A DNA stretch of 64,000 bases from Brachionus plicatilis. Its lineage: Eukaryota; Rotifera; Eurotatoria; Ploima; Brachionidae. The notes under the pieces are model-generated. The model ran no database searches and had not been told where the DNA came from. It saw only the letters and a list, made by a program, of their open reading frames with translations. The stretch lies in NCBI GenBank assembly GCA_010279815.1, contig QEOQ01000253.1:749978-813977 (forward strand), given 5' to 3'. Below, one piece after another: positions 11,442-23,090 of this stretch; positions within the stretch are counted from its first letter, which is position 1, and each line of letters starts with the position of its first letter. A program made the translations under genes and the position numbers.

Positions 11442-13093
11442 ATGAACATAGCATCAATAATAGAATTTTTTGAATCGATGATCAAAAGTACTAGTATGAC
11501 GAAAAACGATGCTGCCTATGGTGCAGGAATGGCTGGAGCTCCGTTCGATCCAGCAGGCTTCATGAAAAAACCTCAAGTCATTCTAAGGATAATAAATCTA
11601 GTAAATTTTAAAATTTGATTTTCCACAAATAGACAATTTAAATCTACCTCAATATGTAGCTGTTTTCGTTGATTGTGTTTTCAAGCATTGCGACAGAAGC
11701 GTCTTACAAGCAGGGAACCTGTGCTATGAACAACGATGGAACAGCATGCGGTTATGGAATTCTGGTCGGGGTAATCGGATTTCTGAGTTGTATCGTATTT
11801 TTGATACTCGATGCCCGGTTTGAAAATCTAAGCAGTATTAAAATACGCAAAAGAGTGGTGGTAGCTGACATGATTTTTTCCTGTAACCAGAGCCTAAATT
11901 TAAAGGCAAATGTAGCATGAATTCTAGTCTTTTAAAAATTTTTTTTTTAGAAACAAAATATTCCACGCTCTTCAGCTAGTTTTGTTGTCTGAGAAAAGCT
12001 TGAAGAAAAAATTTAAGAATGATCTTGCTAAGATGGTTATGGCCCCCTTAATTTTGAATTTAAAATTTTAAAACTCACTATTGTCAGGAATTTTTTTTAA
12101 CAAATTAATCTCCTTAAATTACAGATGTTTGTAAAGTTTTACTAAAGTTGGTTGTCTAAGTCATTATATATTTACAAAGAAAGTTTTTCGAGATTCCTTT
12201 AAACTCTTTAAATGATCTCTTACAAGGCCTAATTCAATAATTAAGTTTTGGTATCAAAATAAAAGTAATCGAATTTTCGAAAATATTATCGAGAACCTTT
12301 TCTGAAATTTTTCTTTTTTAAGTTTTAATAATGATTTTTTGATGGACTATTCAGCCACTTCTAGCTATAAGAAATCAATATCAAATTAAAGATCTCAACG
12401 AGCTGATCACATATATGTCTTTTTTTTTTAAAGTTATTGAGCTTTTAAGTACGAAATTAGCAAAATTGCAAAATATTTTTTAATTTTTATTTTTTTTGAG
12501 GCTGAGCAAAAATAGGCTAATTTCGTAAACTTAAAAGCTTCATAACTTTATCTAAGAAGAAGCATTCTGAATTTTTTCTTCAAGCTTTTTCCAGACAACA
12601 AAGCTAGCTGAAGAGCGTGGAATATTTTGTTTCTTAAGTTTTTAAAAAGATTCGAATTCATGCTAGATTGGCCTTTACTCAGCAATTAAAATTTATTTAA
12701 ATTAAAACCTATCAATTTTTTAAAAAAGTCGTTTGGTCTGTTGTGTGGTTCCTAATATTTTGTTATAATGCAAATGAATGGCGAAAAACTAGCGCTGAAC
12801 TTGAGGCCAAGTCAGAGGCATATTTGATAAGACTATCACTAGCTTTTACATTTTTTTCAATTATTACTTGGGTAAAAATTAAATTGATTTAGAAAATGAG
12901 ATTTAATTAAAAAATTTTATTTTAGAGCATGATTGGGTTGCTTAACTTTTTGCGCTACCGACAAGGAGTTTCGGATATTTTCGACAATGGATACGAGGAT
13001 CCGAACCAGGAGCAAATTCCGACTGAGCCATATCGGCAAGCTCCATTCAACAACAACTTCAACTCGGAAATGGGTTATCAGGCAAATTATTAA
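11442..13093 (+). CDS. SYNGR: Synaptogyrin (MARVEL-domain vesicle protein)
   Basis: Synaptogyrins are four-pass MARVEL proteins of synaptic and other small vesicles. Exons 11442-11600, 11660-11882, 12729-12871 and 12926-13093 join in phase to give 230 aa. Recognisable are AYGAGMAGAPFDPAGF before the first helix, LFSLIVFSSIATE in helix 1, a luminal loop with paired Cys (GTCAMNNDGTACGYG), LILDARFENLSSIK, WSVVWFLIFCYNANEW, AFTFFSIITW, and a cytosolic tail with YRQG. The tail ends in Asn/Pro/Tyr-rich sequence, as in animal synaptogyrins. The 846-nt intron 2 is much longer than its neighbours because it holds a foldback element. A poly(A)-signal-like AATAAA lies at about 13231. Confidence 0.95.
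11913..12665. repeat. Foldback element inside synaptogyrin intron 2
   Basis: The ends TAGCATGAATTC (11913) and its complement (to 12665) open arms of roughly 110 nt, including ATATTCCACGCTCTTCAGCT and the matching AGCTGAAGAGCGTGGAATAT. A second internal complementary pair flanks the centre: GAGCTTTTAAGTACGAAATTAG at 12439 against CTAATTTCGTAAACTTAAAAGC at 12517. It starts 30 nt after the splice donor and ends about 60 nt before the acceptor, so it fills almost the whole intron. Confidence 0.8.
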
Positions 13094-13366
13094 AGCTAAA
13101 TCCAACATAGTGTTTTTAAATTTAAATCCTTGTTTTTTGTGTTGAAATTTTTCGATTAGCAAAATTGTACAAATGATGGCCATTTAATTAATTAAAAACC
13201 CTGTAGCTATAGATATTTACTTTGTTCTGAAATAAAATAAAAGATTAATTTTCATCTGTTTTAAAATTGAATGCTAATTTAAAATCCTAATTAAACAAGA
13301 TAACGCATCCTAAACTATTATTATTTTAATTTTGAAAAATTTCTGCTCTTAAAGTCATTCTTCCAA

Positions 13367-14315
13367 ATGAATTCGAAAATTAGGACAAGTGTTAAGCTGA
13401 AAATTCCGCCAGCTTTCGAGCCAGATGTTTGGGTTTGTAATCATTCCAAGAAAAAAGGTGTCCAAACCACGCCAGACAGTGGCTCAGTACGAAATCACCA
13501 CTCCACTAGATCAAGTGCATTCAAGAAAAAATTAAAATTTTTATCAATGAAACAGTTTGATAAGCAAATGAACCGAAAATTTGAACAACTACGACTTGCA
13601 CGAAGAGAAAAAATTCAGTCCCCGTATAGCAAAAGATTACTTCTATCTGAATACAAAAATTCCAAAAATTTAGTACCCAAGAAGCATAAATCTAAAAAAA
13701 AAATTAAAAGATATATCAAAATGAAAATTTTTAGTAAAAAAAAATACGGATATAAAAAAATTTTTAAGCGGATTAAGAATTTGGACTCAAGAAACAGGAC
13801 GAAAGTGAACCAACTTATTAAAATGGGAAGAAAAGAAACTCGAAAAAAGCTTTCTTTTATTAAACAAAAAATGAACAAAAAAGCAAATTGTAAAAATTTA
13901 AAAGAACTAAACGATAGCAGCTCATTTTTGGAAGAATATCTGATTAACGAAAACGATCTTTTTGAATTGTCTTCAGTTGAGATTCCTGAATCGAATAAAC
14001 AAAGGTAAATTTAGGACTCTTTTTGTTAACAAAAAATTTGAATAAAAATAAAGAAGTTCAGATTTAAATTTAAAAACAAATTGTGAAAATGAATCGAAAA
14101 CTAAATTAGAAAAAGTAGACGTCGAATTAAATTTTGCATCTTTCCAAAACGACTCTCATGTAGCAAACGATTTTGGCAAAAAAAACAATCCATCAATTAG
14201 AAAGAATAGAAAAGTTTTTAAGAAAATCAACTCAAATGGAGGAAAAATCAAACATTTTCAAGTTGAATCTGGTAAAGTTTCAAAAGTTTCAAAATTTAAA
14301 ATTCAGATAGTTTAG
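13367..14315 (+). CDS. Lysine/arginine-rich protein of unknown function
   Basis: Two exons fit in phase: 13367-14006 and 14057-14315, for about 298 aa. The N-terminus includes KIPPAFEPDVWVCNHSKKKG. The middle (about residues 50-185) is extremely basic, with many KKK/KRI runs and likely coiled or disordered helices, consistent with nuclear or nucleolar localisation, which is inference only. A more acidic stretch (SSSFLEEYLINENDLFELSS) follows near residue 190. Exon 2 is again Lys/Asn-rich. Stop TAG at 14313. I recognise no family. It sits 274 nt downstream of synaptogyrin on the same strand. Confidence 0.6.
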
Positions 14316-15477
14316 ACATTTAATTGCGTAGATTATTGAATTTATTTATTTATGTAAATTATCTTTAATTTACTCATATTTTAATAAAAAATAACAGGAC
14401 TAAAATACACGAATTCTGCTTATATTATTTTTAATTTTTCTTAAAATATTAACTTTTAATTTTGTAAATTTTGGCGAAAAAAGTTAAAAACGAAAAAAAA
14501 TGTATATTTTGCATTAAATTTAATAATTATTATTTCTATTTTAAAATAGAAATTAAATATTTCTATATTTTTTAATTCTTTTAAATTTGAAAATCGAAAT
14601 GCAAAAAAAAAATTTCAATTGAAATTTATGAGAAGATTTATTTCAGTTTGTTATTTTTCTATTATAATTTTTGTACTTAGTTTTCACATTTCCAAAAAAT
14701 TCTAAGAAATAAATGGAAGCAAATATTCAGCTAAAATATGGTAAATGCTAAAATGTGAAATTTTAGTTCAAAAAGGCAAAACATTTTATTTTGTTTTTCC
14801 AATTGTACAAACATGGTCCTTCAAACAGCACAATATTGTGCATCTTAAAAAAATTAATTTTTATGCTCTTCAATTTAATGCATATTTTAATAAAATTTTT
14901 TTTTTGATGGTGCGTATTTAATATAAAATTGCAGAAGAGAAAATTATTTTATCAATTTTTTTAGACTCTAGATAAGGTCACGTTAAGTGAAAGTGGCTTA
15001 TTTAAATAATTTTCGTAAAATTTCAATGTCTGGCCATAAGCATTGTTTAAAATTTTTTTAAAAAGTTTCATCTTGTTTATTTGAAATATTTGATTTTAAT
15101 AATTATGTCTTAGAATTTTTTTATTAAGGAATAATTATGTTTTTGAATATTTAATTCATTGTAAAAATCAGGGAATATAATTGAATTTTCTTGAATGATA
15201 GTTTAAAAATATTGAAATATTTATTTAGTGATAATAAATGAGTTAATCATCGAATTATATTTTAAGACTGAAATTTTTATTAAAAGGAAAAATTGTCATT
15301 CTAATTTTTTTGAAACAGTGAGCAAAAATATTAATTTTTATAAAGTGTAATAATTTTTACAAATAATTTTTTTTGATGAAAAAGCGGGTTAAATAAATTT
15401 AATATATTCTTTAAGAAGGTTTACAAAACTATAAATCAAACGAAAAAATAAATTCAATCGAAAACTTTAAAACCACT
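14316..15477. other. AT-rich intergenic stretch
   Basis: About 1.2 kb of A/T runs with short self-complementary patches (for example around 14520-14570) and no coding frame worth reporting. The last part should hold the promoter of the EB-module membrane gene. Confidence 0.5.
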
Positions 15478-16461
15478 ATGACCAAAAAAAGGAGACATTC
15501 AACTGGATCTTTAAAAGGTTTAAATAAAGTTAAATACGATTCAAACATGACGAAGTATTTGAACCAAACAGCAAAAGATTTCTCAAGAAAAATAAATAGC
15601 AGGTTTCAAGCTGAAAAAATGAAATCTGTTTCTGATTCAAATTTTATAATCCATAATAAAAATAATATAAATTTAAATTATGAGAGACAAAATTCAAATT
15701 CAATTTTTGAATTTACTGAGCCAAATTTAAGTCCAAAGTCATTTTGGATTGATAGTGGAAAAACCCAACTTGGTCTCAAGATTGACAGGTAAAAATTAAT
15801 GGTTTTTTAAATGAATTTTTTTAATTGCTTCAACTTAGATTCATAAGAAGATACAAAAAACTTAGTAAACAAAAAAAGTACCTGTTATTTTTCATTATTG
15901 TTCTATTATTTTTCACAACCTTATCGTTTTTGATCATTTTTGTTCTACTTTTATTGGGTAAAAAGACACAAATTTTAAAAATAAAATTTTTGCTTCAATT
16001 TATTTTTAGGACCCACTTCTCAATACTTCATAATAAATAATTTAGAATCAAACGCTTCGCATATTTTGTCTACCAAAAAAAATTCCCTGACTTCATTGCC
16101 AAACTCTCAAAATGATACAATTGTTAAAAATCAAGGTCTGGTAGGTGATTTTTGTATAAAAGTAGTTGGAGACTGTTCTAAATATATGGAATGCAAAAAA
16201 CATAACAGTTTACTTTCAAATATTAGTACTTGTCAATGTATTAATGGATTTATTGCTGATTCCAATCGAACTTGCAGTAATAATTTTATTAATTTTTTTG
16301 AAGATAAAAACTTGGAATTTTTTGAAGAAGGAATAGCACAATCCTATTGTCAGTATGATTCCGATTGTTGGAAAAATTTGGTGTGCAACAAAAATCAAAA
16401 CAAATGTATTTGCAAAAATGGCTATCTTCCCAGATCTGATGGAACATGCTGTATACTTTAA
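15478..16461 (+). CDS. Type II membrane protein with two EB-like Cys-rich modules
   Basis: Exons 15478-15788, 15839-15957 and 16010-16461 join in phase to 293 aa. Residues 1-110 are a polar, basic cytoplasmic segment. Exon 2 encodes a single strong membrane helix (about 117-142, LLFFIIVLLFFTTLSFLIIF) flanked by KKLSKQKKY, predicting a type II orientation. The ectodomain carries two Cys-rich repeats of the EB/EGF-like type: CIKVVGDCSKYMEC...CQCINGFIADSNRTC and CQYDSDCWKNLVC...CICKNGYLPRSDGTC. EB modules occur in secreted and matrix proteins of nematodes and other invertebrates; the ligand is unknown. The start is the first ATG of the open frame. A second EB-type gene lies 1.7 kb downstream. 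Confidence 0.75.
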
Positions 16462-18187
16462 AAATTAAGTCATAAACCCTAGTATGCTAAGATTTTTTAC
16501 AATTTAAAAATTTTAATTTAAAGTTGAGCAAAAAATATTTCTTTTTGATTTAAAAATTTAAAAGAAAATATTCAAAAATTAAACATTTTTGGAGGCAGAA
16601 TTAAAGAAAAATAAATAAGCTAAAATAGTTGTAAAATTTATAAGTCTTCCCTTACCTTGGCTCTATGACGCAATAATCAGAAAGCGACTATAAGAGAAAA
16701 AAATGGAGTTTGTAAAAGCACGGTTGGTAAAGATCGAGATAGAAATAAACATTTTTGAACCATCAGTCTTATCCATTCTACTCCATCCCAGCAAGTTAAG
16801 TATGATCCTACCAAAAATAAAACAAAAAGTAACTTTGCAACTGAATACCATCATTGAATGCTCAGTATAAAATAAATTGACTACATCTAGCAAGACAGCA
16901 AATACCAGAAATTAAATAATGTAAAGGAAAACGTATCGAAGCCATTCTTGAACGGGACTTATGATAAATAGTTCATACATTGCGTATTAAAAGGAAAGAA
17001 GAACTAGCCAGAACATTTGCTTTTTACGAGCCCAAAACACGATACCATCAGGCACGGACAATTTTCAAATAACAAAATGGATTGTATGTAATAAAAAAAC
17101 TAGGATATGAAGAGAAGAGGGGTCTAGTAATGGAATAAAAGCAAATGAAGAGATTATAGGAAAGAGCCAAAGCACTGAGGATTTAGAAGCTATTGTTATG
17201 TTGTAATCATAATATTAATACTAAAAGATTTAGTCAATTAATCAAAAGATAACTTTGAGTCTAAAAGAAATTTGCGAAATTTAAATCTAAAAGAAAAAAA
17301 AGTTAACATTTATAAAATATACTTAGTTTAGTTAGCTTTGCATAGTGATCGGGTTTTTTAGCAATAGGCGCCGAATAAAATTTTGAAATCAAATTTTTTT
17401 AAAAGCCAATATTTGAATATTAAGGTTTAGAATTTTTTATGGTTCAAGATTTATTAATAAAATAAAAGTATCCTTTTGCTCTGTTAGATTTTATTTTAAA
17501 AAAAAAATCAAGTAAATTGGGTAAACTATAACTTAGTAACTGAAAGTGTTCAAGGGTAAGAAAAATAAAAATCAGACTTTATCTTTTCCTGAACAAATTG
17601 AAGAAATTTATTTTGCTTCTAACTCATTTTTATCTTATTTTTTAATTTTCGATGTCACATGTCTTTCAAATGGAGCTGCATTATTCCTTGATTTTTCGCA
17701 TGAGAGACATTGTTTAGATCTCTCTAAAAAATCTCATAGAAGACAACTTGCATCAAATCATCTAAATGAAAGTAAAAAATCTATCTGAAAAAAAATTAAA
17801 TAATATTCATCAATGGGTTAAACGAGTTTTTTTTTTCTTTAATTAATTACTTTCTTTTAATCCAATAAAATTTACCACAGCATTAGCATTATGGTAAGTA
17901 AGAAAAGATAAAAAACATTAAAAAATTTAAAATAAATAAATTTTAAATTTTAAGCAATTTTTTAAAAATATTGATAAAAACAAAAATCAAACTTAATAAA
18001 TTAAATATTTTATTTTAATTGTTATTTTTCAGGAATAAATAAGGTTATTAACAACAAGCAAAAAATTAAAAAAATGTATTATTTGCTCTTTTAAAATTTA
18101 AATAGGATATACTTAGATTTTATAAACTATGGTTTTATGATTTGGGAAAACTTATTGTCCAATGATTTACATGATTTTTTCAATTAG
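16462..18187. other. Intergenic stretch with a possible decayed transposon
   Basis: Around 16630-17180 the base composition is visibly less AT-rich than the surroundings. Broken plus-strand frames give transposase-flavoured pieces (RRNNQKATIREKNGVCKSTV, helix-turn-helix-like) interrupted by stops. I cannot assign a family. The frame at about 17570-17788 (FPEQIEEIYFASNSFLSYF) has no ATG of its own and may be another remnant. The unrecognised first exon of the gene at 18188 should also lie in this interval. Confidence 0.35.
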
Positions 18188-18777
18188 TCGGAAAATACAA
18201 TTCAACATGTGAAACTGATGAAGATTGCTTAAAAAATGGTGAATGTGCAATGATAAATTGGACTGAAAACAAGAAAGTTTGTCGCTGTAGTACCAGAAAG
18301 AGAGCTTTTTATCTGCCAGATAATGAACCTTCCACACAATGCAGTATTTTAATAAAAAAATAATTAATTATTTTTAGTTGATATTTGATAAAGGGTTGTT
18401 GGTTGGCGCTCGGTGTGATGACGACCAAGATTGTGTTGAAAATGCCCGATGTAGCAAATATTGCTCATGCAAGGAAACAGATCTTTTTTTCGAGACAGAA
18501 AATTTTTTCTGTGGTAAGTAAACTGTTTTCAATTATTTATTTTAATTTGGCGTGCTTAAAAATCATGATAAGAAAAAATTAAAAAACTAATTTTTTTTCA
18601 GAAGATGCTTGTCGAGTCATTAGCAAAAACACGCATTCGAAATCAACCAAATATCCTCATCCAAGAAAATGCGGTTACCATTTCTCATGCTCACCAAGAG
18701 ACTTGGATTTGTGCCCATCAAACTATTCATTTGATTTTGACAAACAATCATGCAACTCATCAATTTTATGCCATTGA
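18188..18777 (+). CDS. Secreted Cys-rich protein with EB-like and chitin-binding-like modules (5' incomplete)
   Basis: Three exons join in phase: 18188-18343, 18394-18513 and 18602-18777. The first two encode EB-like modules (CETDEDCLKNGECAM...CRC and ARCDDDQDCVENARCSKYCSC). The last encodes a six-Cys block, CGYHFSCSPRDLDLCPSNYSFDFDKQSCN, with the spacing of a peritrophin-A/type-2 chitin-binding domain, ending CH-stop. The first exon begins in phase at a TTAG acceptor, so an upstream signal-peptide exon is missing; I could not place it. It is probably a secreted cuticle or extracellular-matrix protein, and with the preceding gene forms a small EB-module cluster. Confidence 0.6.
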
Positions 18778-19659
18778 TAATAAATTATTTTAAACAAAAA
18801 TTACATTTTAAATTTTAGAACAAAAAATTAAATTTATTTTAAGTGGAAAAAAAAGTAGAAAATTTGAAAACAAAATTCATTTAACAATAATAATTTTTAA
18901 AAATTTATTTTCTAGTTTATTAATAATTAAATATTTTAAGGTTAAATCTCTTGACTTAAAGAAAATTAATGTAATAATAAAAAATTTAAAAATATAAATT
19001 TTAGAAAACGGATCTGCTTGGAACAACATACTAAAAATTTTTTAACATTTCCATTTTTCGTCGCACCATACTTTGCTTATTAGCTTTTTCTCTACTGACA
19101 GACAAACCTCCCTTTTCAAAACAGCTAAAAAACAATTCAACATACTTAATTTGATATTTGGTAATTTAATTATTTTAAAATTCAAAATAATAGATTATTT
19201 TAGATAAGATTACAAAAACGTATTGCTATTACGGCTTGAACTATTTATAAATATTGAAATTTTTATTTTTTTCAATGTCATAGAAAATGAAACTTTAAAG
19301 AATTTTTTTTAATTTAAAAAAATAATTATGATTTTGTTTAACAGATTTTAGTATATTTTTCAAGTGATTGGATTTTGTTGAAAATGAAAACTGAAATGAA
19401 AAGAGATCATTTTGAATATTTTTGTTGGTATGCCTAAAAATTTTTGTAGTAAGTTTAGATTGAAAATTGTATGAATCAAAATTTATTAAGTTTAAAATGC
19501 TTAATGATTCTGATTTTCTTAAAAATTTGAATAAAATTCTTTTTCCAACTTACTTTAAAGACTAGGTTTAGTTTGAAAGTTTGAAGAGAACTGTATATAA
19601 TTAGTTTAAAAAATTTTTAACACATAAGTTAGACACAAAACTTTATTTTAAATTAAAAC
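18778..19659. other. AT-rich spacer upstream of the GT92 gene
   Basis: No gene is visible. The last 70 nt contain a TATA-like box (19594-19600), annotated separately. Confidence 0.5.
19594..19600 (+). promoter_or_regulatory. TATA-like box of the GT92 gene
   Basis: TATATAA lies about 60 nt upstream of the GT92 start codon, a plausible distance for a core promoter with a short leader. AT-rich background makes such strings common, so support is positional only. Confidence 0.35.
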
Positions 19660-21144
19660 ATGATTTTAAAGAGAATTTTTCTAACACTTTCGTTTCTGAT
19701 ATTTATGCAAGTTCTTCTTGGTATAACAAAAGATTGGGTACGTATAACATATAAATATAAATTTTTCATGCAGGAAAATGAAAAAAAGCTAATAAACAAA
19801 TACTGCTTTTTGAATGGTGACTGGTTGGTGTTGAGTGACATATATTTTTTTCGAAAACAAAGCACATTCATTTTTATCGATGCATCTCTGATTGTTGTGT
19901 CATTTCTTCATCCAACAATTGAAAAACCACGATTTGAATACTCGGTACATTCTGAAAAAAGCATCAATAGCAATTTTAGAATTAATTCGACCAAAACAAT
20001 ACGCTTTAAAAAAGACCTTTTGGACGGAACCTACATGCTGAGTAAAATTTTTATCTGGCTTGACCAAAATCAATCAATTGACACAAACTCTAGATATTTA
20101 CTGAAAATAGAAAACGGTGACTCAGGTACTGTTTTGATTTTGCGAAACAAGCTTCTCAGAAATGATAGAAAAGAAAAAAAGAACATTTTGATATGTACCA
20201 AGATTTTTTTCAATAATTCACAAAGATTTGGTGAATATCGCGATTGGATTAGAATGAACAGATTATTTGGCGTAGATCATATTCAAGGATACAAATTTCC
20301 AGGGGACTTTGAAGGAATGCTGGAATCGATCACTCTAAAAAGCGTTAATTGTATTCCAAATTTGTTGAAAAGTAAAAAAACTAATGAGCTCTCGAACATC
20401 GATTTTTTTTACAAAGATCCTGGTATTTGGGAATTTTACAGGAAAATGGATCTTATTAATTTGTTATTGATAAATGAATGCTATTTGGAAAATATGGACA
20501 AATACAAATATGTGATGGTTATCGACACTGATGAGATTTTTTTTCCACGAACAAAAAATTTGAAGGTGTCGATTAAAAAAAAAATTCGAGACTACGATAT
20601 TAGCAAATATATTCAAGGATTTGACTGGAATAAAAAGTCTAATTTATATTTCAGACAGTTGACAACTTTATCATCCTCAACAATAGAAATATTTTGTTCA
20701 CACCAAAAGAAAATGAGTAATTCCTCAAAGGCTTTTCAAATCTTGCAAGAAAATTTGAAAATCAGGTTCAAAATTTCATCTAAATACCAAAAAAAGTACG
20801 CTCAAAATATTTGTAAAATATATCATACAAAAATTAAACCACGCAAATTCAATTCTAGTTTTGGAAGTTTTCTAATGGTAAAAACAGATAAAAATGGCAA
20901 AAGTGTTTACAGGACCGACCTTGTTTTCAGTTTTAAATCCCACTATGCCGAAAAAGTCTATCATTTTAATTCAAACAAATTCAATCTCAAAAATTTAGAA
21001 AAAAAAACTGTGCTTTTTAATAAAGGTTTTACCACCCACTTTAGACCATTTTGTCAATTTTTAACAAAAAAAGTTTTTTCTCCTGTTGATATAGTTTTTG
21101 ATAGACAATATTTTGAATTTTATTCAAAATTTTTCAAACAATAA
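19660..21144 (+). CDS. Glycosyltransferase family 92 (DUF23) protein, intronless
   Basis: A single 494-aa frame with an N-terminal hydrophobic anchor (about residues 5-22, LTLSFLIFMQVLLGI), so a type II Golgi glycosyltransferase is expected. The family signature appears as FGEYRDWIRMNRLFGVDHIQ near residue 190 and the acidic metal-binding-type motif VMVIDTDEIFFPR near residue 285. A Cys- and His-containing C-terminal part includes SHYAEKVYHFN and THFRPFCQFL. GT92 members add galactose to fucose or N-glycan cores in nematodes and vertebrates; the acceptor here is unknown. It is the only large intronless gene in an intron-rich window, which suggests retroposition or an expanded single-exon subfamily. 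Confidence 0.8.
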   Translation: MILKRIFLTLSFLIFMQVLLGITKDWVRITYKYKFFMQENEKKLINKYCFLNGDWLVLSDIYFFRKQSTFIFIDASLIVVSFLHPTIEKPRFEYSVHSEKSINSNFRINSTKTIRFKKDLLDGTYMLSKIFIWLDQNQSIDTNSRYLLKIENGDSGTVLILRNKLLRNDRKEKKNILICTKIFFNNSQRFGEYRDWIRMNRLFGVDHIQGYKFPGDFEGMLESITLKSVNCIPNLLKSKKTNELSNIDFFYKDPGIWEFYRKMDLINLLLINECYLENMDKYKYVMVIDTDEIFFPRTKNLKVSIKKKIRDYDISKYIQGFDWNKKSNLYFRQLTTLSSSTIEIFCSHQKKMSNSSKAFQILQENLKIRFKISSKYQKKYAQNICKIYHTKIKPRKFNSSFGSFLMVKTDKNGKSVYRTDLVFSFKSHYAEKVYHFNSNKFNLKNLEKKTVLFNKGFTTHFRPFCQFLTKKVFSPVDIVFDRQYFEFYSKFFKQ

Positions 21145-21590
21145 AATTCTAATCACACTCACTTTTTTAATAATCATTTAATAATTATCGCTGCACCTAT
21201 TTCTTTTATTGATTTCTAATATTAATGTTGACAGAAACTTTGTTCCATTTCGAACCATCGAATAATCAAATCTTCACTACCTTAATACTTTATTCAATTT
21301 TATGAGATTTATCAAATTTTGTGACAGGCTAATTACAATTTTTACTTGAATATTTCCAATGTACCGAATATCCTGAAGTGTCGTGATATAAGATCAACAA
21401 CAACATGGAGCTTACATCAGCAACGTCGTACTTACATCATTAAACAAATGTAGCATCAAACAACAAACAACTGGCAATCCTTTGGAAGTTGTTTGTAGTT
21501 TTATAAGTTTGCACACGGCACTATAATTAATTTATTTATAAACTAGCTACCAGCTAATGAAAGAAAAATCATTATTTTATTTTTATTATA

Positions 21591-21620
21591 TTTCTCTCTC
21601 TCTCTCTTCTTCTCTCTATT
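21591..21620. repeat. (CT)n microsatellite
   Basis: A run of TCTCTC with a single TTC interruption, pure enough to be polymorphic. Confidence 0.8.
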
Positions 21621-22531
21621 TTGTTCTCTAATTAGCGTGGTTACTTAGAGTGGCCACTTTCATTTATTTGTTTAGAATAAAAGCTTATTAAATATAATAG
21701 TTTATTTGACATTTTAATACCCTATTGGTAGTTATTTCATACCCTTTCAAAAAAGTCTGTCCCTTAAAACCCAAAATTTGAGTTTTGTCCCTAGGGCTGC
21801 TTACCATTGATCACATGTTATAGAGACCCTAATTCATCGAACATGTTCTTAAATCAGAAATTTGGGTTGTAATGCTAAGTTAAAAAACAAAAATTGAAAA
21901 TAAAGTAATTTTTAAAATCCAAAAACTAAAATTAAATGTAGCTTTTTAGTTTAAACCAAGAAAAAACTTAAAATTGTAATTCAAATTTAAGAACAGGGTT
22001 AAAAATTAAATTTAAGAATGAATTTTTAAAATTATTTTTATTATTAAATTCTAATTTTTAATGTGGCATTGTTTGAAATTTAATATTAAAAATTAGATTA
22101 CGTGCAAAAACTCTGCAATTAAATTGCACAGTTGAATTAAGTACTGTTTAAGTAATGACGTGCATTTTTCTGCAAAATGAAGAGTTTTAACAGACCCTCA
22201 TCTAATATTTAGCATTTTGCAGAGAGATTAAATCAAATACCATTCAAAAGTTATAAACAAAATACTATTTTATCTGATTTTTTTGATCCTAGAGCCTCTT
22301 CCTCAATGCACCGTAATACAATTCTTTGTTTGATATTAAATTTTCTAAAAGATTCGGAATATTTTCTGTTCTATTATGAAATATTTATATTTTATGAAAT
22401 AATTGGTCATTCTCTGATAAGAATAAGCACAATAATTTTTTGTTAACCCACAAAAACTAAGCATTTTATTAGTGTTTAATATTAAAATTTTCAAATAAAA
22501 GAAACCCTTTGATGACCGAACTTTCTTTTAT

Positions 22532-22630
22532 TTGAGGAAATACGATAGTAGTAGTAGTAGTAGTAGTAAAGACCGCGATGCGAGATAACTCGCAGGGATT
22601 ATTGCATCTATCAACCATATTGTTTTCGCT
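22532..22630 (-). mobile_element. Non-LTR retrotransposon 3' end with (TAC)n tail, minus strand
   Basis: A (TAG)n run at 22546-22569 abuts a comparatively GC-rich block (GACCGCGATGCGAGATAACT, then CGCAGGGATT). Read on the minus strand this is a unique end followed by (TAC)n, the same style of end as the LINE copy at 28858-29340, which finishes in TACTACTACTA. Confidence 0.45.
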
Positions 22631-22751
22631 TTATTCAATTCTTTCTTTTCAATTAAAGCAGCTATTTCCGATAATGATCTCTTATCTCTTGCTTAAAATT
22701 TCTATCTACTATTAATGCATACCAAAGATCTAGTAAAAAATAATTAATTGT

Positions 22752-23090
22752 TCAAGTATTTAAGATTTTTAATAAAGTTTGCCAATTATTTTCAACAATA
22801 TTTTCATCCAAACTTAGAATATATTCTATAAATTCATTTATTTCAAGTAAATTGAAATCTTCTTGACATGTTTTACCAGTTGAATCAGTTAAATGAAAAC
22901 ATGTTGACCAGAGAGCAAAAAAAGTATCAAAACGGGTCGAAAAAAAACCCATGGGCCTTTGAGTGTTAATCAAATTTTGTAAGTTATTAAAACTTAACTT
23001 CAAGCAAATTAGTTTAATGCACTTAATTAATTCACTTAATTGCAATGGGAAAAATATTGATGAGCTTTGTTTTATTCTGTAAAATATTAA
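22752..23090 (-). pseudogene. Isolated coding exon or gene fragment, unknown protein
   Basis: Behind a TTTTACAG acceptor near 23081, about 107 codons run open to a stop at 22752: FFPLQLSELIKCIKL, FSTRFDTFFALWSTCF, and a leucine-rich acidic end (SLDENIVENNWQTLLKIL). There is no ATG near the start, so this should be a terminal exon, but I find no upstream exons on this strand. Helical HEAT/armadillo-like composition is possible. It may be the tail of an uncaptured gene or a relic. Confidence 0.3.

Larger units (their letters stand above)
21145..22751. other. Repeat-rich intergenic stretch
   Basis: It contains a (CT)n microsatellite (about 21591-21620), CTCTGCAA/TTTTGCAGAGA motifs at about 22100-22230 that resemble the centre of the foldback family at 1015-1350, and a (TAG)n-tailed LINE end at 22532-22630. 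No gene is supported. Confidence 0.5.

Noticed and set aside
12917..13183. Frames on both strands at the end of synaptogyrin
   Set aside because: They are shadows of synaptogyrin exon 4, whose frame encodes the conserved tail.
17546..17788. 80-aa frame as a gene
   Set aside because: It starts at GTG, has no partner exon or family; kept only as a possible relic in the spacer description.
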